This document shows, in pieces, positions 25,396 through 33,631 of a DNA stretch of 64,000 nucleotides; positions within the stretch are counted from its first letter, which is position 1, and each line of letters starts with the position of its first letter. Source of the DNA: Verrucomicrobium sp. GAS474. GTDB lineage: Bacteria; Verrucomicrobiota; Verrucomicrobiia; Methylacidiphilales; GAS474. Both the position numbers and the translations under genes were made by a program. The DNA lies in NCBI RefSeq assembly GCF_900105685.1, contig NZ_LT629781.1:992001-1056000 (forward strand). The letters run 5' to 3'. The notes under the pieces were generated by a model. That model did not search any database and was not told where the DNA came from. It saw only the letters and a program-made list of their open reading frames with translations.

Positions 25396-25743
25396 ATGAG
25401 AAAACTCGTCAAAATCTCTGTCGCGATCCTCTCTGCCACCTGGATTGGAATGTCTTTGCAGGGATGTGACTTTGATATCAGTGGGACAAAGCACTTGTCT
25501 GGAGTTTACGTCGGCGGAGTGGACACCGGTGATACGGCAGGTTTCAGAATCTCTTTCGAGGGAAACACCACTTTGAAAGTAAGACGCCTCTCTTGGCCCG
25601 CTGACCGACCTTCGTTCATCATGATCTATACGATTTCGGATAAGGAAATCGTTTGGCAGGGAAAGGTCGTTGGCGAAATCCAAAGCCCCTCGAAGATCGA
25701 TTTCTTTCCAGGTGGAGCACACGCCTTGTTGATTAAGCAGTAG
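25396..25743 (+). CDS. Small lipoprotein (cargo)
   Basis: 115 residues. The N-terminus MRKLVKISVAILSATWIGMS ends in the lipobox LQGC, so the mature protein starts at a lipidated Cys and is anchored in a membrane facing the periplasm. The remaining roughly 90 residues are beta-rich (GVYVGGVDTGDTAGFRISFE and EIVWQGKVVGEIQ) with no recognised family. ATG 25396 is chosen because it places the signal peptide at the N-terminus; the upstream in-frame extension is not signal-like. Monocistronic and divergent from the XRE gene. Role unknown. Confidence 0.7.
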   Translation: MRKLVKISVAILSATWIGMSLQGCDFDISGTKHLSGVYVGGVDTGDTAGFRISFEGNTTLKVRRLSWPADRPSFIMIYTISDKEIVWQGKVVGEIQSPSKIDFFPGGAHALLIKQ

Positions 25744-26047
25744 ACGCCAAGGGATAGCACCGGTCTTCACGCTCCCAGGCCATGTGCAGTTTTACTGGAA
25801 AGGCCCTTTTTACGGGGCAGTAAAATAGCCTCTTTTAGTAAAATGGGCTTCTTTTACTAATCCAATGATAAGGCCGGCATGTAGTAGATCTGTATATTGC
25901 GCTTAGACACCGGACAGTCCTTCCGAAGAACTGGCACCTCTGCCTTTCAACCTCTCCCGATGTTCCAAGCATATATCGCGCGAAGATTCTGTCGTTCGTG
26001 TGTCGCTGCCATTTTCGAGACAACCCGTGAATGCGAAAATCGTTCGA
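25744..26047. repeat. Intergenic region with nested TTTTACT/AGTAAAA inverted repeats
   Basis: TTTTACT (25790-25796) pairs with AGTAAAA (25819-25825); a second hairpin pairs TTAGTAAAA (25835-25843) with TTTTACTAA (25852-25860), so four copies of one heptamer alternate in orientation within 71 bp. They could be terminators of the lipoprotein gene or paired operators for the phosphoesterase gene. No other gene is seen here. Confidence 0.6.
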
Positions 26048-26785
26048 ATGCCACCCATACTAGGCAGCACCCATCCATCCCTTGTGCCGTTTTCTTCCAT
26101 TCCCGCCGTGACATATGCTGTCGGGGACATTCACGGTCGAGCTGATCTCTTGAAAGAGCTTCTCTTTATGATCCTCACCCATCGAAAGCAGATCCATGGT
26201 TCTGCCAAAATCGTTTTCCTGGGGGACTACGTTGATCGTGGCCCCGATGAAGCTCGAGTCATCGATATTCTCCGTTCCAAAAAGCTTCGAAAAGACTTTG
26301 ACGAAGTGGTGATTCTGAAAGGCAATCACGAACTCATGTTGATCGACGAACTAACCTCATACATGGCTGATAAAACCAAAATATCGGAAGGGAAATTTTC
26401 GGTAGCGAAACTGTATACTCGAGATTACGACGCCTTCACGATCAGTCTTCGAACATTGAGAGATTTCTTGGAAAAGATGCCTCTCTTTCATTCGGACGGA
26501 ATCCGACTCTTCACCCATGCTGGAGTTGGGCCGACGTCAGAGATTGGATCGTGGTCCGCTGATGATCTCTTGTGGTATTGCGGCCCGGTACAGGACCTAA
26601 CAGGGCGCTTGGTGGTTCACGGTCACACGATTGTCTGGGATGGCCCTGTGGCAAACCGATCTGCCGTGAACGTGGACACAGGAGCCTTTATGAGTGGCCG
26701 TCTTACTGTCGCAATTTTTGAAGGCTCGTCCAGGCAGCCGACTTTTCTGTCGACAATGCCCACCGATTCTCCAACAACCCTCTAA
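26048..26785 (+). CDS. Calcineurin-like metallophosphoesterase (cargo)
   Basis: A 245-residue protein with the full PPP/PrpA-type metal-binding set: VGDIHGRADLL, FLGDYVDRGPDE, LKGNHELM, then LFTHAGVGP and VHGHTIVWDGP. This is the serine/threonine protein phosphatase or diadenosine tetraphosphatase fold; the short length favours a bacterial PrpA-like phosphatase acting on phosphoproteins or nucleotides. The start could be ATG 26048 or GTG 26000; neither has a good ribosome binding site. It is convergent with the next gene, whose stop overlaps its end by 4 bp. Confidence 0.82.
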   Translation: MPPILGSTHPSLVPFSSIPAVTYAVGDIHGRADLLKELLFMILTHRKQIHGSAKIVFLGDYVDRGPDEARVIDILRSKKLRKDFDEVVILKGNHELMLIDELTSYMADKTKISEGKFSVAKLYTRDYDAFTISLRTLRDFLEKMPLFHSDGIRLFTHAGVGPTSEIGSWSADDLLWYCGPVQDLTGRLVVHGHTIVWDGPVANRSAVNVDTGAFMSGRLTVAIFEGSSRQPTFLSTMPTDSPTTL

Positions 26786-27345
26786 GCCAATGGATAGCCG
26801 AGCGCCAAGAGGTAGTAATCACCAGGAACCTCATCATTCTGCTCTCGCCTGCTAACAAATGGAGAAGGACGCATTGGTTTTGGCAAAAGATTATTTTTTA
26901 TATCCTCTGAAACAAATGGAAGAAGCTGCAGAGCGGTTTCTTTTCCCACCTTTCCCAAGCCATATATGAGTAGGTCGTATTTTTCTAAGCCACCCAGGAC
27001 TGATGAAACATGTTCTTTGTACTCTTTAGTGGCAATGACTCTCAGCAATGTAATACAGGGAGCTTCAAAAACTCCTTTTTCTTCCGTCGTAAGGAACAAT
27101 CCGATCATCATGGGATTTTGAATTGGATCAATTTGACCGCCATCAGAATTCTTTCCGTATTCCGTGTGATTGATCACATATTTTTCAAAATCCTCCCATG
27201 TGGGTAAATCATGCAAAGGAAAGCGTCTGCCACCCAAATCCATTTTTGGAGAATTCATTCGCCTAGATTTACTTAAAATCCAGATTAAGACAAAACAAGA
27301 GATTAGAACCAAGGGGCAAAAAACCATAAAATGAGAAAAAGTCAT
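26782..27345 (-). CDS. Membrane-anchored protein of unknown function (cargo)
   Basis: About 187 residues. An N-terminal anchor (SHFMVFCPLVLISCFVLIWI) is followed by a basic stop (LSKSRRMN) and a soluble domain with DLPTWEDFEKYVINHTEYGK and KYDLLIYGLGKVGKETALQLL; the last looks like an alpha/beta nucleotide-binding segment but is not a canonical P-loop. No family recognised. ATG 27345 is preferred to 27399 because the hydrophobic anchor then lies at the N-terminus; TATAAT lies just upstream, so the leader would be very short. Low GC marks it as foreign to the host. Confidence 0.6.
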   Translation of the reverse strand: MTFSHFMVFCPLVLISCFVLIWILSKSRRMNSPKMDLGGRRFPLHDLPTWEDFEKYVINHTEYGKNSDGGQIDPIQNPMMIGLFLTTEEKGVFEAPCITLLRVIATKEYKEHVSSVLGGLEKYDLLIYGLGKVGKETALQLLPFVSEDIKNNLLPKPMRPSPFVSRREQNDEVPGDYYLLALGYPLA

Positions 27346-27419
27346 TTCTCTATTATAGCCTGGCCGACGCACCCTCGATGTTCCCTTCCAGTTCTCCATC
27401 TGTTCGTTTAGTTCTCGAT

Positions 27420-28070
27420 TTAGCGAGCTCTTCGAAGGCGTCTTATCCGTTCAGCCTCTCGCTGATTTTCTTGGGTCGCTAAAGTTACGAGTCGTTCTCG
27501 AGCTTCTATGTTGAAGAGATCCACATTCTCGTAGACGAGGCGAAGACGATTTAACACAGCGACCAGATCCAGAATCTCATCTCTTTCTTCGTTCAGTAGC
27601 TTCCATGCCTCTCGCCGTGTTAGATCTCGGGAAATTGCCAAGGCTCTCATCGATTGCTCTCCATTGGCCTCAAGTACCCGCCAAAAGGTTTGGCTTCGAT
27701 TCCGGGTTTCTGGATGGAAGAAGAGCTCTATGGGATGCGCGTAGTCGGACTTATGCATGCCCCATCGCTTTTGATTCAGAGAGATCAAAATGGCTTCGGA
27801 GAGATGCATCTTCTCCATCAAGGTTTCGAAAGGTTCCGACTCCGAACGCTTTCCCTCTTTTTCTAGCTCCTCTCGCATATAGGCCAAAACCGCTTCCCGC
27901 AGGCGGCGCTCATACAACTCGGGGAGGGCGGCCAGATAGAACTCCATTGCCTCCTGGATAACCGCACTGTTCGGCTTCCCCAAGAGGACGGCGGCGATAG
28001 CCAGCCGCCGCCGTAAGAAACGGGGTAGGCTGATCCAGAATTTCGTGAGAGGAAGGCCCGAATCCGGCAC
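27420..28070 (-). CDS. Ribbon-helix-helix-like protein of unknown function (cargo)
   Basis: 216 residues. The N-terminus KFWISLPRFLRRRLAIAAVL followed by GKPNSAVIQEAMEFYLAAL looks like a ribbon-helix-helix DNA-binding domain; the rest is helical and highly charged, ending RIRRLRRAR. The GTG start at 28070 has AAGG close upstream. It is the cargo gene nearest the transposition operon and is divergent from it, so a regulator of the tns genes is a reasonable guess but unproven. Confidence 0.6.
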   Translation of the reverse strand: MPDSGLPLTKFWISLPRFLRRRLAIAAVLLGKPNSAVIQEAMEFYLAALPELYERRLREAVLAYMREELEKEGKRSESEPFETLMEKMHLSEAILISLNQKRWGMHKSDYAHPIELFFHPETRNRSQTFWRVLEANGEQSMRALAISRDLTRREAWKLLNEERDEILDLVAVLNRLRLVYENVDLFNIEARERLVTLATQENQREAERIRRLRRAR

Positions 28071-28465
28071 GTACCTTCATAGCCTTGAAATCGGCGCTCC
28101 CTCAGAACGAAGGTCAACCGATATCAGCCCTCACTTTTGTTGCAGAAGTGGAGGCGTCCTAATCTTGCCCCAGAGAAAAGCCCCTTCGTAAGGTCGTCGT
28201 AGTGTTCCGCATGAACGAAACGCGGAGCCGAACCTGAACACTATGACTGCTCTTTTAATGGCCGATGGTCGCGCACCCCCGTCCGTGAGGATTTGATCGC
28301 GACAAAAAAAGAACCCCGAGTTGGAGCTCGGGGCCTTTTTCAACCGGGCGGAGCCGGTGGGCAAACTATCTGATCGCAGCCTACTTCTCCCCGCCCCCTT
28401 AGTCAAACCTTTAGTAATCAAGGAGGTCCACGCTTTGTCTCGTGGCTTTCTTGAGGAGAACCTGC
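28071..28465. other. 395-bp non-coding region upstream of the transposition operon
   Basis: No credible coding sequence on either strand. It holds a bidirectional terminator (28314-28333) in the middle and the tnsAB promoter and ribosome binding site at the right. The part 28131-28310 could encode a short terminated transcript. Confidence 0.45.
28314..28333. terminator. Bidirectional intrinsic terminator upstream of tnsAB
   Basis: CCCCGAG and CTCGGGG arms around a six-base loop. On the plus strand the stem is followed by CCTTTTTC, on the minus strand by TTCTTTTTTTG, so it can stop transcription both ways and would shield the transposase operon from read-through. Confidence 0.8.
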
Positions 28466-31138
28466 ATGACACCGATCGAGTTTGAAGCATGGGCCGTTGC
28501 CCAGAACCTTTCCCCTGCCGGGAGAGCCGTTGTTGAACGTATCCGCACCAGTCCGCCGTCACGGCGGGTGAATAGCTCCGGAGGAAACGTCTCTGGAACC
28601 TTCAGTTCCTCCAAGATGGGGGTGACCATCCAGTTCGAGAGCCACACCCTCGAGCTGCCCCTGATCCATCTCTTGGAATACGATGACGATGTCCTCGAAT
28701 ACTACGATCAGCCCGAAGCGATCCCGTTCTCGTACACCAGGCCGGACGGGCGGAAGATCGGCTTCAATTCGGTACCCGACTTCTTCGTCCTGAAGCGCCA
28801 CTGGGCCGGATGGATTGAGGCCAAGCCCTCATCGAAGCTGGAAGAAATCTGCCTCAAAGCCCCTGCTCGCATATCCAAAGACAGGGACGGGCGGTGGACT
28901 TGTCCTCCGGCCGTGACTTACGCGAAGCCGCTTGGTCTCGACTTCGTATTGGTGACCGACAACGACGTCAATCCGACCCTCGCCGGCAACCTGGAACTCT
29001 TGAGTCGCTATCGTTCGGAAAAATGCGCCTCCGCGTTGATTCTCCAAGCCCAATGTTTGGTGGGCGATCATCCCGGCATCGCGCTTCGAGATCTAATGGA
29101 TGTTCTGGAGTGTGCCCGAGAGGACATGTTCCGGCTCATCGCAACCCAATGTCTCTACGTCGATCTCTTCAGCCATCGTCTTAGCCACACCCAAGATGCG
29201 CAGGTGTTCGTTTCCGTCAGGCAGGCGCGATCTTGGACGAGCAGCGCCACTCCCCTCCCTGGCATCAATTTGATCCGGGTGGAACCAGGAAACATGATCG
29301 AATGGAATGGCACCAAGCACCGTATCGTAAATGCACACAACGGGCTCGTTTCGCTCGAAGCTTTGGACGGCTCGATTCAGGAAATCCGGGAAGACGCTTT
29401 TTCTGGGTTGGTGGTGAAAGGTCGTATTAAACCCATTAGCTCCGAGCCATCCCCTGCGCCATCGAGCCAGGCCAAGCTGCTCAAGAACCTGAGTCCTACC
29501 GATCTGGAGAGGATCACCGCGCGCCAAAAAATTCTGTCGGGCGAGATCAAGGCCAAGTTGGCGCCGAGTACCCTTTACCGATGGAAGGCGGCGCAAAGAG
29601 AATCCGCGATGACCCATGGCTCGAGTGCGCTTGGCTTGGCCGGCAAGCAGCACTTGCGTGGCAATCGCAAAAAGAAGCTCCCCGCCTATCTCTACGAGGA
29701 GATGCAAAATTTCATCAAGGATCACTTCGAAACCCTCACGGCCAAAAGCGCCCATGCCGTTTATCTTCTCTTTCGAAATCACTGTATAGAAAAGGGCATC
29801 AAGCCGCCCAGCGATCCGACCTTCCGCGCCGCCATCAAAGTTCGCTCCGGCCATAACCAGAAGAAAAGCCGGGAAGGACACCGCGGAGCCTACGCGACAA
29901 AGGAGTTCTCGTATGACACGCTGGATCTTTCGTCACGCCACGGCGACGCCCCCTTCCATATCGGCCATGTGGATCACACGGAAATCGATCTCGAGGCGGT
30001 CGATGAAGAGACCGGGCAATGTCTCGGTCGAGCTTGGTTGACAGTCTTGATCGATGCCTACTCTCGCCGGGTGCTGGCTTTCGTCCTGACCTTCGATCCT
30101 CCTTCCTACCGTTCCTGCATGCTTGTGATTCGCCATTGCGTGGCGCGGCATGGGCGCATTCCCAAATTCATCGTTCTCGATGGTGGCCCTGAATTCAAAT
30201 CGGGCTATTTCGAAGGACTCCTCGCCATGATGGAATGCCACAAGAAAGTGCGGCCTCCGGCCCAACCGCGTTTTGGAGCGGTGTTGGAGCGGCTTTTCGG
30301 AACCACAACGACGCAGTTCTTCCATAACCTTCGTGGGAATACCAAGCTGACGAAGCGCTCCCGCACGGTAACGAAGCAAACCGATCCCAAGCGGCTCGCC
30401 GTCTGGACCCTGCGAGAACTCTTCTGCCGACTCGAAGAATATTTTTTCAACGTCTACGACTGCCTTTCGCACACGACTCTTCTGCGGTCCCCTCGGGAAG
30501 CCTTCGTGGCCGGAATGAAGGAAGGTGCGTCACGGGGATTCGTTCAGAGGCAACTTATCCCTTACGACGAAGGCTTCCGAATCCTGACGTTACCGGGAGC
30601 TCCCCGGGGATCCTGCAAGGTCCATCCCACCAAAGGCGTACAGGTCGGCTACGTCCGCTATTGGAACGACTTGTTTCGCGGTGCCGAGGCGCACGGAAAG
30701 AAAATCTCCGTCCGTTACGATCCGCTGGATCTTTCGACGGCCTACGCTTACGTCAAAACGCAGTGGGTTCTTTGTCGCTCCTGGGATTGGTCGATCACGA
30801 CCGGAACCTCCGAGAAAGAACTCCGTCTCGCCTCCATCGCCTATCGGCAGAGGTTGGGAGAGCATGCCAAGAGTCGGACGCTGAATATGAACAAGTTGGG
30901 AGCGTTTCTCAAAGAAACCAGCGATCACGAAGTCCTCTTACAACGGCGCAGGGATCGCGCCTTGGCCGGGGTTCTCGAAGAAGCCGATACGATGATCCAG
31001 ATACTGCCCGTCGAGGCGCCGAGTTCGGAGGCCTCCGTAGTGTCCTCTATGAATGCACCCGTTGATTCTTCCGATCGGAATTCGGCTCCCGAAACTCCAC
31101 CAGCCCGACCTTTCATCGAACCTTACGAAGAGCTTTGA
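28466..31138 (+). CDS. tnsAB: TnsA-TnsB fusion transposase
   Basis: 890 residues fusing both Tn7 cleavage subunits. The TnsA-like domain (about 55-170) has THTLEL-type E63 within SHTLELPLIHLLEYDDDV, the DQP motif, VPDFF (D105) and WIEAK (E118, K120), the acidic and Lys residues of the nuclease that cuts the 5' ends. The TnsB-like part has helix-turn-helix segments and an RNaseH-fold core with D503 (HVDHTE), D572 (LDGGPEF) and E608 (VLERLF), a D,D-35-E triad that cuts and joins the 3' ends. With both active, transposition should be cut-and-paste. The ATG at 28466 has GAGGAG eight bases upstream. First gene of the tns operon. Confidence 0.92.
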   Translation: MTPIEFEAWAVAQNLSPAGRAVVERIRTSPPSRRVNSSGGNVSGTFSSSKMGVTIQFESHTLELPLIHLLEYDDDVLEYYDQPEAIPFSYTRPDGRKIGFNSVPDFFVLKRHWAGWIEAKPSSKLEEICLKAPARISKDRDGRWTCPPAVTYAKPLGLDFVLVTDNDVNPTLAGNLELLSRYRSEKCASALILQAQCLVGDHPGIALRDLMDVLECAREDMFRLIATQCLYVDLFSHRLSHTQDAQVFVSVRQARSWTSSATPLPGINLIRVEPGNMIEWNGTKHRIVNAHNGLVSLEALDGSIQEIREDAFSGLVVKGRIKPISSEPSPAPSSQAKLLKNLSPTDLERITARQKILSGEIKAKLAPSTLYRWKAAQRESAMTHGSSALGLAGKQHLRGNRKKKLPAYLYEEMQNFIKDHFETLTAKSAHAVYLLFRNHCIEKGIKPPSDPTFRAAIKVRSGHNQKKSREGHRGAYATKEFSYDTLDLSSRHGDAPFHIGHVDHTEIDLEAVDEETGQCLGRAWLTVLIDAYSRRVLAFVLTFDPPSYRSCMLVIRHCVARHGRIPKFIVLDGGPEFKSGYFEGLLAMMECHKKVRPPAQPRFGAVLERLFGTTTTQFFHNLRGNTKLTKRSRTVTKQTDPKRLAVWTLRELFCRLEEYFFNVYDCLSHTTLLRSPREAFVAGMKEGASRGFVQRQLIPYDEGFRILTLPGAPRGSCKVHPTKGVQVGYVRYWNDLFRGAEAHGKKISVRYDPLDLSTAYAYVKTQWVLCRSWDWSITTGTSEKELRLASIAYRQRLGEHAKSRTLNMNKLGAFLKETSDHEVLLQRRRDRALAGVLEEADTMIQILPVEAPSSEASVVSSMNAPVDSSDRNSAPETPPARPFIEPYEEL

Positions 31139-31140
31139 CC

Positions 31141-32292
31141 ATGAATACGACTGATACCTCTGAGAATCTTCCGGCCAGGATCGACTATACGAAATCGGCT
31201 GTGGAGCGACGCGAGGCCTTCTTTGCCTTCAAGACAAAACACAACCACCTCGATAATGCGTTCAAAACCATCATGGGGATCATCCGCACCCCCGACTGCG
31301 GGAGGCTAGGGATCGGGATCGGACCGACCGGTGCGGGCAAATCGACTCTTTTGAGGTCAGCTCGACGGAAGATCGAGCTCGAACTCGGAGACGAGCTGCT
31401 TGCGGATCCTTCGCGGATTCCGTCGGTCATCGTTACCGCCTGCCCTTCGGAAAACCACGCTTTCAATTGGCGGTTGTTCTATCTCCGCGTATTGGCCGGC
31501 TGTCGAGAGATCGCGGCTCAGCAGAAGATACCGATCGAGTTTCTGGATGGTCGACCGCTTTTCCGCCAAATGGCAAAGGCAGATACGGCTGCTGGCCTCC
31601 GCGAGGCGGTCTGCGAGGTTCTGCTGCAACGGCGTCCACGCGCACTTTTCGTGGATGAGGCGCAACATATCCTCAAGACAGGGAGCGGTGAACACCTCCA
31701 AAGCCAGCTCGACGTCCTGAAGACGTTGGCCGACGAATGCAAAGTGCCGATCATTCTTTTCGGGACCTATTCGCTATTGATCCAGCATGAGATGAACGGA
31801 CAACTCGGACGTCGCTCAACGACGATCCACTTCCCACGATACCGATTCCACGTTCCTGAAGAACTGGCCTGCTTTGACCGGGTGTTGGCAACCTTCACGG
31901 CGAAGATTCCGACCGAAGCTCTCCCGGACTTGATGCGGCATCGGGATTTTCTCTTCGAGAGATCGCTCGGTTGCATCGGCATGCTCAAGGAGACCCTCGT
32001 GCGAGCCGTGAACATGGCGATCTCGGAAAAAGCCGCCACCGTGACTGAAAGCCATCTGCGGAGATCCGCTCTCGATGCCAGGAAGTGCGAAGCCATCCTG
32101 CGTGAAATCCTTCAAGGGGAATCTCTTTTCGAGAAGAAGGCGGAAGACGCCGCAGCACAGCGTCTTCGGAGTTCTCTGCAAATGGAAGTTCCGGTTCGTG
32201 AAATTGCCGCCAAGAAAGCTTCGGGCTTCCCTCGCAAACCAGGTCAACGTAACCCCACGCGTGATCCAGTCGGCATGCCTCAGGCTTTATGA
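31141..32292 (+). CDS. tnsC: TnsC/TniB-type AAA+ ATPase regulator of transposition
   Basis: 383 residues. Walker A GPTGAGKS (61-68) and Walker B ALFVDEAQHIL, then a sensor stretch LFGTYSLL, identify the AAA+ TnsC/TniB family. It forms filaments on target DNA and passes the TniQ-selected site to the transposase. ATG 31141 with GAAGAG eight bases upstream is preferred; a TTG at 31135 would overlap the tnsAB stop (TTGA). The C-terminal tail is basic (KKASGFPRKPGQRNPTRDP), typical of the transposase-interacting end. Its stop overlaps the next start by 4 bp. Confidence 0.9.
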   Translation: MNTTDTSENLPARIDYTKSAVERREAFFAFKTKHNHLDNAFKTIMGIIRTPDCGRLGIGIGPTGAGKSTLLRSARRKIELELGDELLADPSRIPSVIVTACPSENHAFNWRLFYLRVLAGCREIAAQQKIPIEFLDGRPLFRQMAKADTAAGLREAVCEVLLQRRPRALFVDEAQHILKTGSGEHLQSQLDVLKTLADECKVPIILFGTYSLLIQHEMNGQLGRRSTTIHFPRYRFHVPEELACFDRVLATFTAKIPTEALPDLMRHRDFLFERSLGCIGMLKETLVRAVNMAISEKAATVTESHLRRSALDARKCEAILREILQGESLFEKKAEDAAAQRLRSSLQMEVPVREIAAKKASGFPRKPGQRNPTRDPVGMPQAL

Positions 32293-33419
32293 TCGATGAG
32301 GAGATCCCGTTCGACGAGCTACCCCTCGACATTCCTCCGCGAACATCTCTCTTTCGGCTGGTTCCATTCGGAATTGGAACGCCAGAAGTGGAGAGTTTCG
32401 CCGGTTGGCTGACTCGATTGGCTCGAGCTCATCGGGTGAGCGTTCGAACTCTGCTCCTGCAGGTGCTCCCCCATGAAGAAGGCAGGTACGCCGCAGCAGG
32501 AAAGAGTGGCCGATGGCGGGTTCGGTGCAATGTGCTGAATGTCCCAGGCAGAATCCTTCCACCTCTCGCCCAGACAACGGGGATCTATGATCTTTCCTCG
32601 TTATCGCTGGAACGTTGGTTTGGTTGTCTCTCCCGTTTGGGCCTGCTTCGTCATCGTCGAGCGTGGTGTCCGGAATGTCTGCGAGAGAAGCCTTATGAAA
32701 GGCTGCTGTGGACGCTGCGCCCTGTGCAAATGTGTTCGGTTCACCAGCTTCCTTTGGAAGAGCACTGCCCATTTTGCGGACACTCTCCACCACGGCTGAA
32801 TCTGGGATCGTCTCTCGAAATCTGTCCCCAGTGTCGGCAAGGAATCGCTTTTTCTCCCAAGCAGTCTCGGGATCTTTCCGAATGGGACGCCCACGTGGCA
32901 AAAGCCGTGGGAAGCTTAGTCGCGCTAGAAAAACCGATGCGAATGAATTCACCGGCACTCATCGGCGAAGGAATCCGGAATGCTCTGCCTACTTGGTCGC
33001 AGGGAGAAATCACCCGAATGCTGGGAGTTTCCGACAACCGTTTTGCCTTGCTGCGTTCCCGCAACAAGACGTTGCCTTTGGAGTTTTTGTGCCGGGTTTC
33101 GTTTGTCCTTCGTGTCAGCGTTCCATCTCTTCTAACAGGAGATCCGGACACCTGGACTCCGGCAAGCCCGAGAAAAGGCCTTTGGAAGCAGGCGCAGCGG
33201 CTTTTGGTCGAGAGTGATCCACTCCTTCGGCAATGTCTTGAGCAACTCATCGATGAAGGATGCCCCTCCCTTCGAGAGGCCTCGCTTCGCTTGGGGAGAT
33301 CGCGGACGACGCTGTTGCGCCATTTTCCGGAAGAGTGCTCCGAACTGCTGAGACGGTCTGGCAATCGTTACGCGTGGCGCATTCCAAAAGTCGTGGAGAC
33401 GGCACCGCGTCTTTTATAA
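32289..33419 (+). CDS. tniQ: TniQ/TnsD-family target selector
   Basis: 376 residues. The TniQ N-terminus (GTPEVESFAGWLTRLARAHR) is followed by zinc-ligand pairs WCPECL, MCSVHQ, HCPFCG and ICPQCR, then a helix-turn-helix-rich C-terminal part (MLGVSDNRFALLRSRN and SLREASLRLGRSRTTLLRHF). TnsD-type members bind a chromosomal attachment site and recruit TnsC. Given where this element sits, its binding site should be the 3' end of dnaN (inference). ATGA overlap with tnsC; 198 bp separate its stop from the right terminus. It is shorter than Tn7 TnsD (508 residues) but longer than CRISPR-associated short TniQ forms are in some systems. Confidence 0.88.
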   Translation: MIDEEIPFDELPLDIPPRTSLFRLVPFGIGTPEVESFAGWLTRLARAHRVSVRTLLLQVLPHEEGRYAAAGKSGRWRVRCNVLNVPGRILPPLAQTTGIYDLSSLSLERWFGCLSRLGLLRHRRAWCPECLREKPYERLLWTLRPVQMCSVHQLPLEEHCPFCGHSPPRLNLGSSLEICPQCRQGIAFSPKQSRDLSEWDAHVAKAVGSLVALEKPMRMNSPALIGEGIRNALPTWSQGEITRMLGVSDNRFALLRSRNKTLPLEFLCRVSFVLRVSVPSLLTGDPDTWTPASPRKGLWKQAQRLLVESDPLLRQCLEQLIDEGCPSLREASLRLGRSRTTLLRHFPEECSELLRRSGNRYAWRIPKVVETAPRLL

Positions 33420-33542
33420 CCCTCTCGGCAAAAACTCTCGCCTTATGGCTGAGCTATTTTTAGGAGGCTTAAAAACAGCCGTTCGAGCGAAAAATCGGTT
33501 TCCGCAATTTCTCTTAACTCCTGATCTTCAGAATCTTCTGCG

Positions 33543-33617
33543 CTTTAAGTATAAAACGCACGATGCTGTTTTGAAGCATAACCTGCGGATTTTTCGCAAG
33601 TTATGCTTTTTCTGACA
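33543..33617 (+). repeat. Transposon right end with three transposase-binding-site candidates
   Basis: CTTTAAGTATAAAACGC (33543-33559), TTTTGAAGCATAACCTGCG (33569-33587) and CGCAAGTTATGCTTTT (33595-33610, the reverse complement of AAAAGCATAACTTGCG), then the TGACA terminus. The terminal site is inverted relative to the left end's first site, as expected; the two inner sites face the other way. Confidence 0.8.
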
Positions 33618-33622
33618 AGATG
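33618..33622 (+). repeat. Target-site duplication AGATG, right copy
   Basis: Identical to 2895-2899 and directly follows the ACA terminus of the right end. Nine bases then separate it from the dnaN stop codon. Confidence 0.85.
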
Positions 33623-33631
33623 ACGGGAGGA

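Larger units (their letters stand above)
2900..33617 (+). mobile_element. Tn7-like transposon, 30,718 bp, inserted next to dnaN
   Basis: The element begins TGTCC and ends TGACA (TGTCA on the other strand), has matching sites of the form AAAGCATAACTTGCG near both ends in inverted orientation, and is flanked by the 5-bp direct repeat AGATG. It carries a complete transposition operon at the right end (TnsA-TnsB fusion, TnsC, TniQ), and the remaining roughly 25 kb is cargo. Base composition is clearly more AT-rich than the host, especially 3-15 kb. No cas genes or CRISPR array are present, so target choice probably rests on the TniQ protein. The ends and duplication are read directly; activity is inference. 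Confidence 0.9.

Noticed and set aside
32889-32897. CCCACGTGG as a third parS site
   Set aside because: It shares only the CACGTG core and lacks the outer TGTT/AACA arms; it lies in the tniQ coding sequence and is likely chance.
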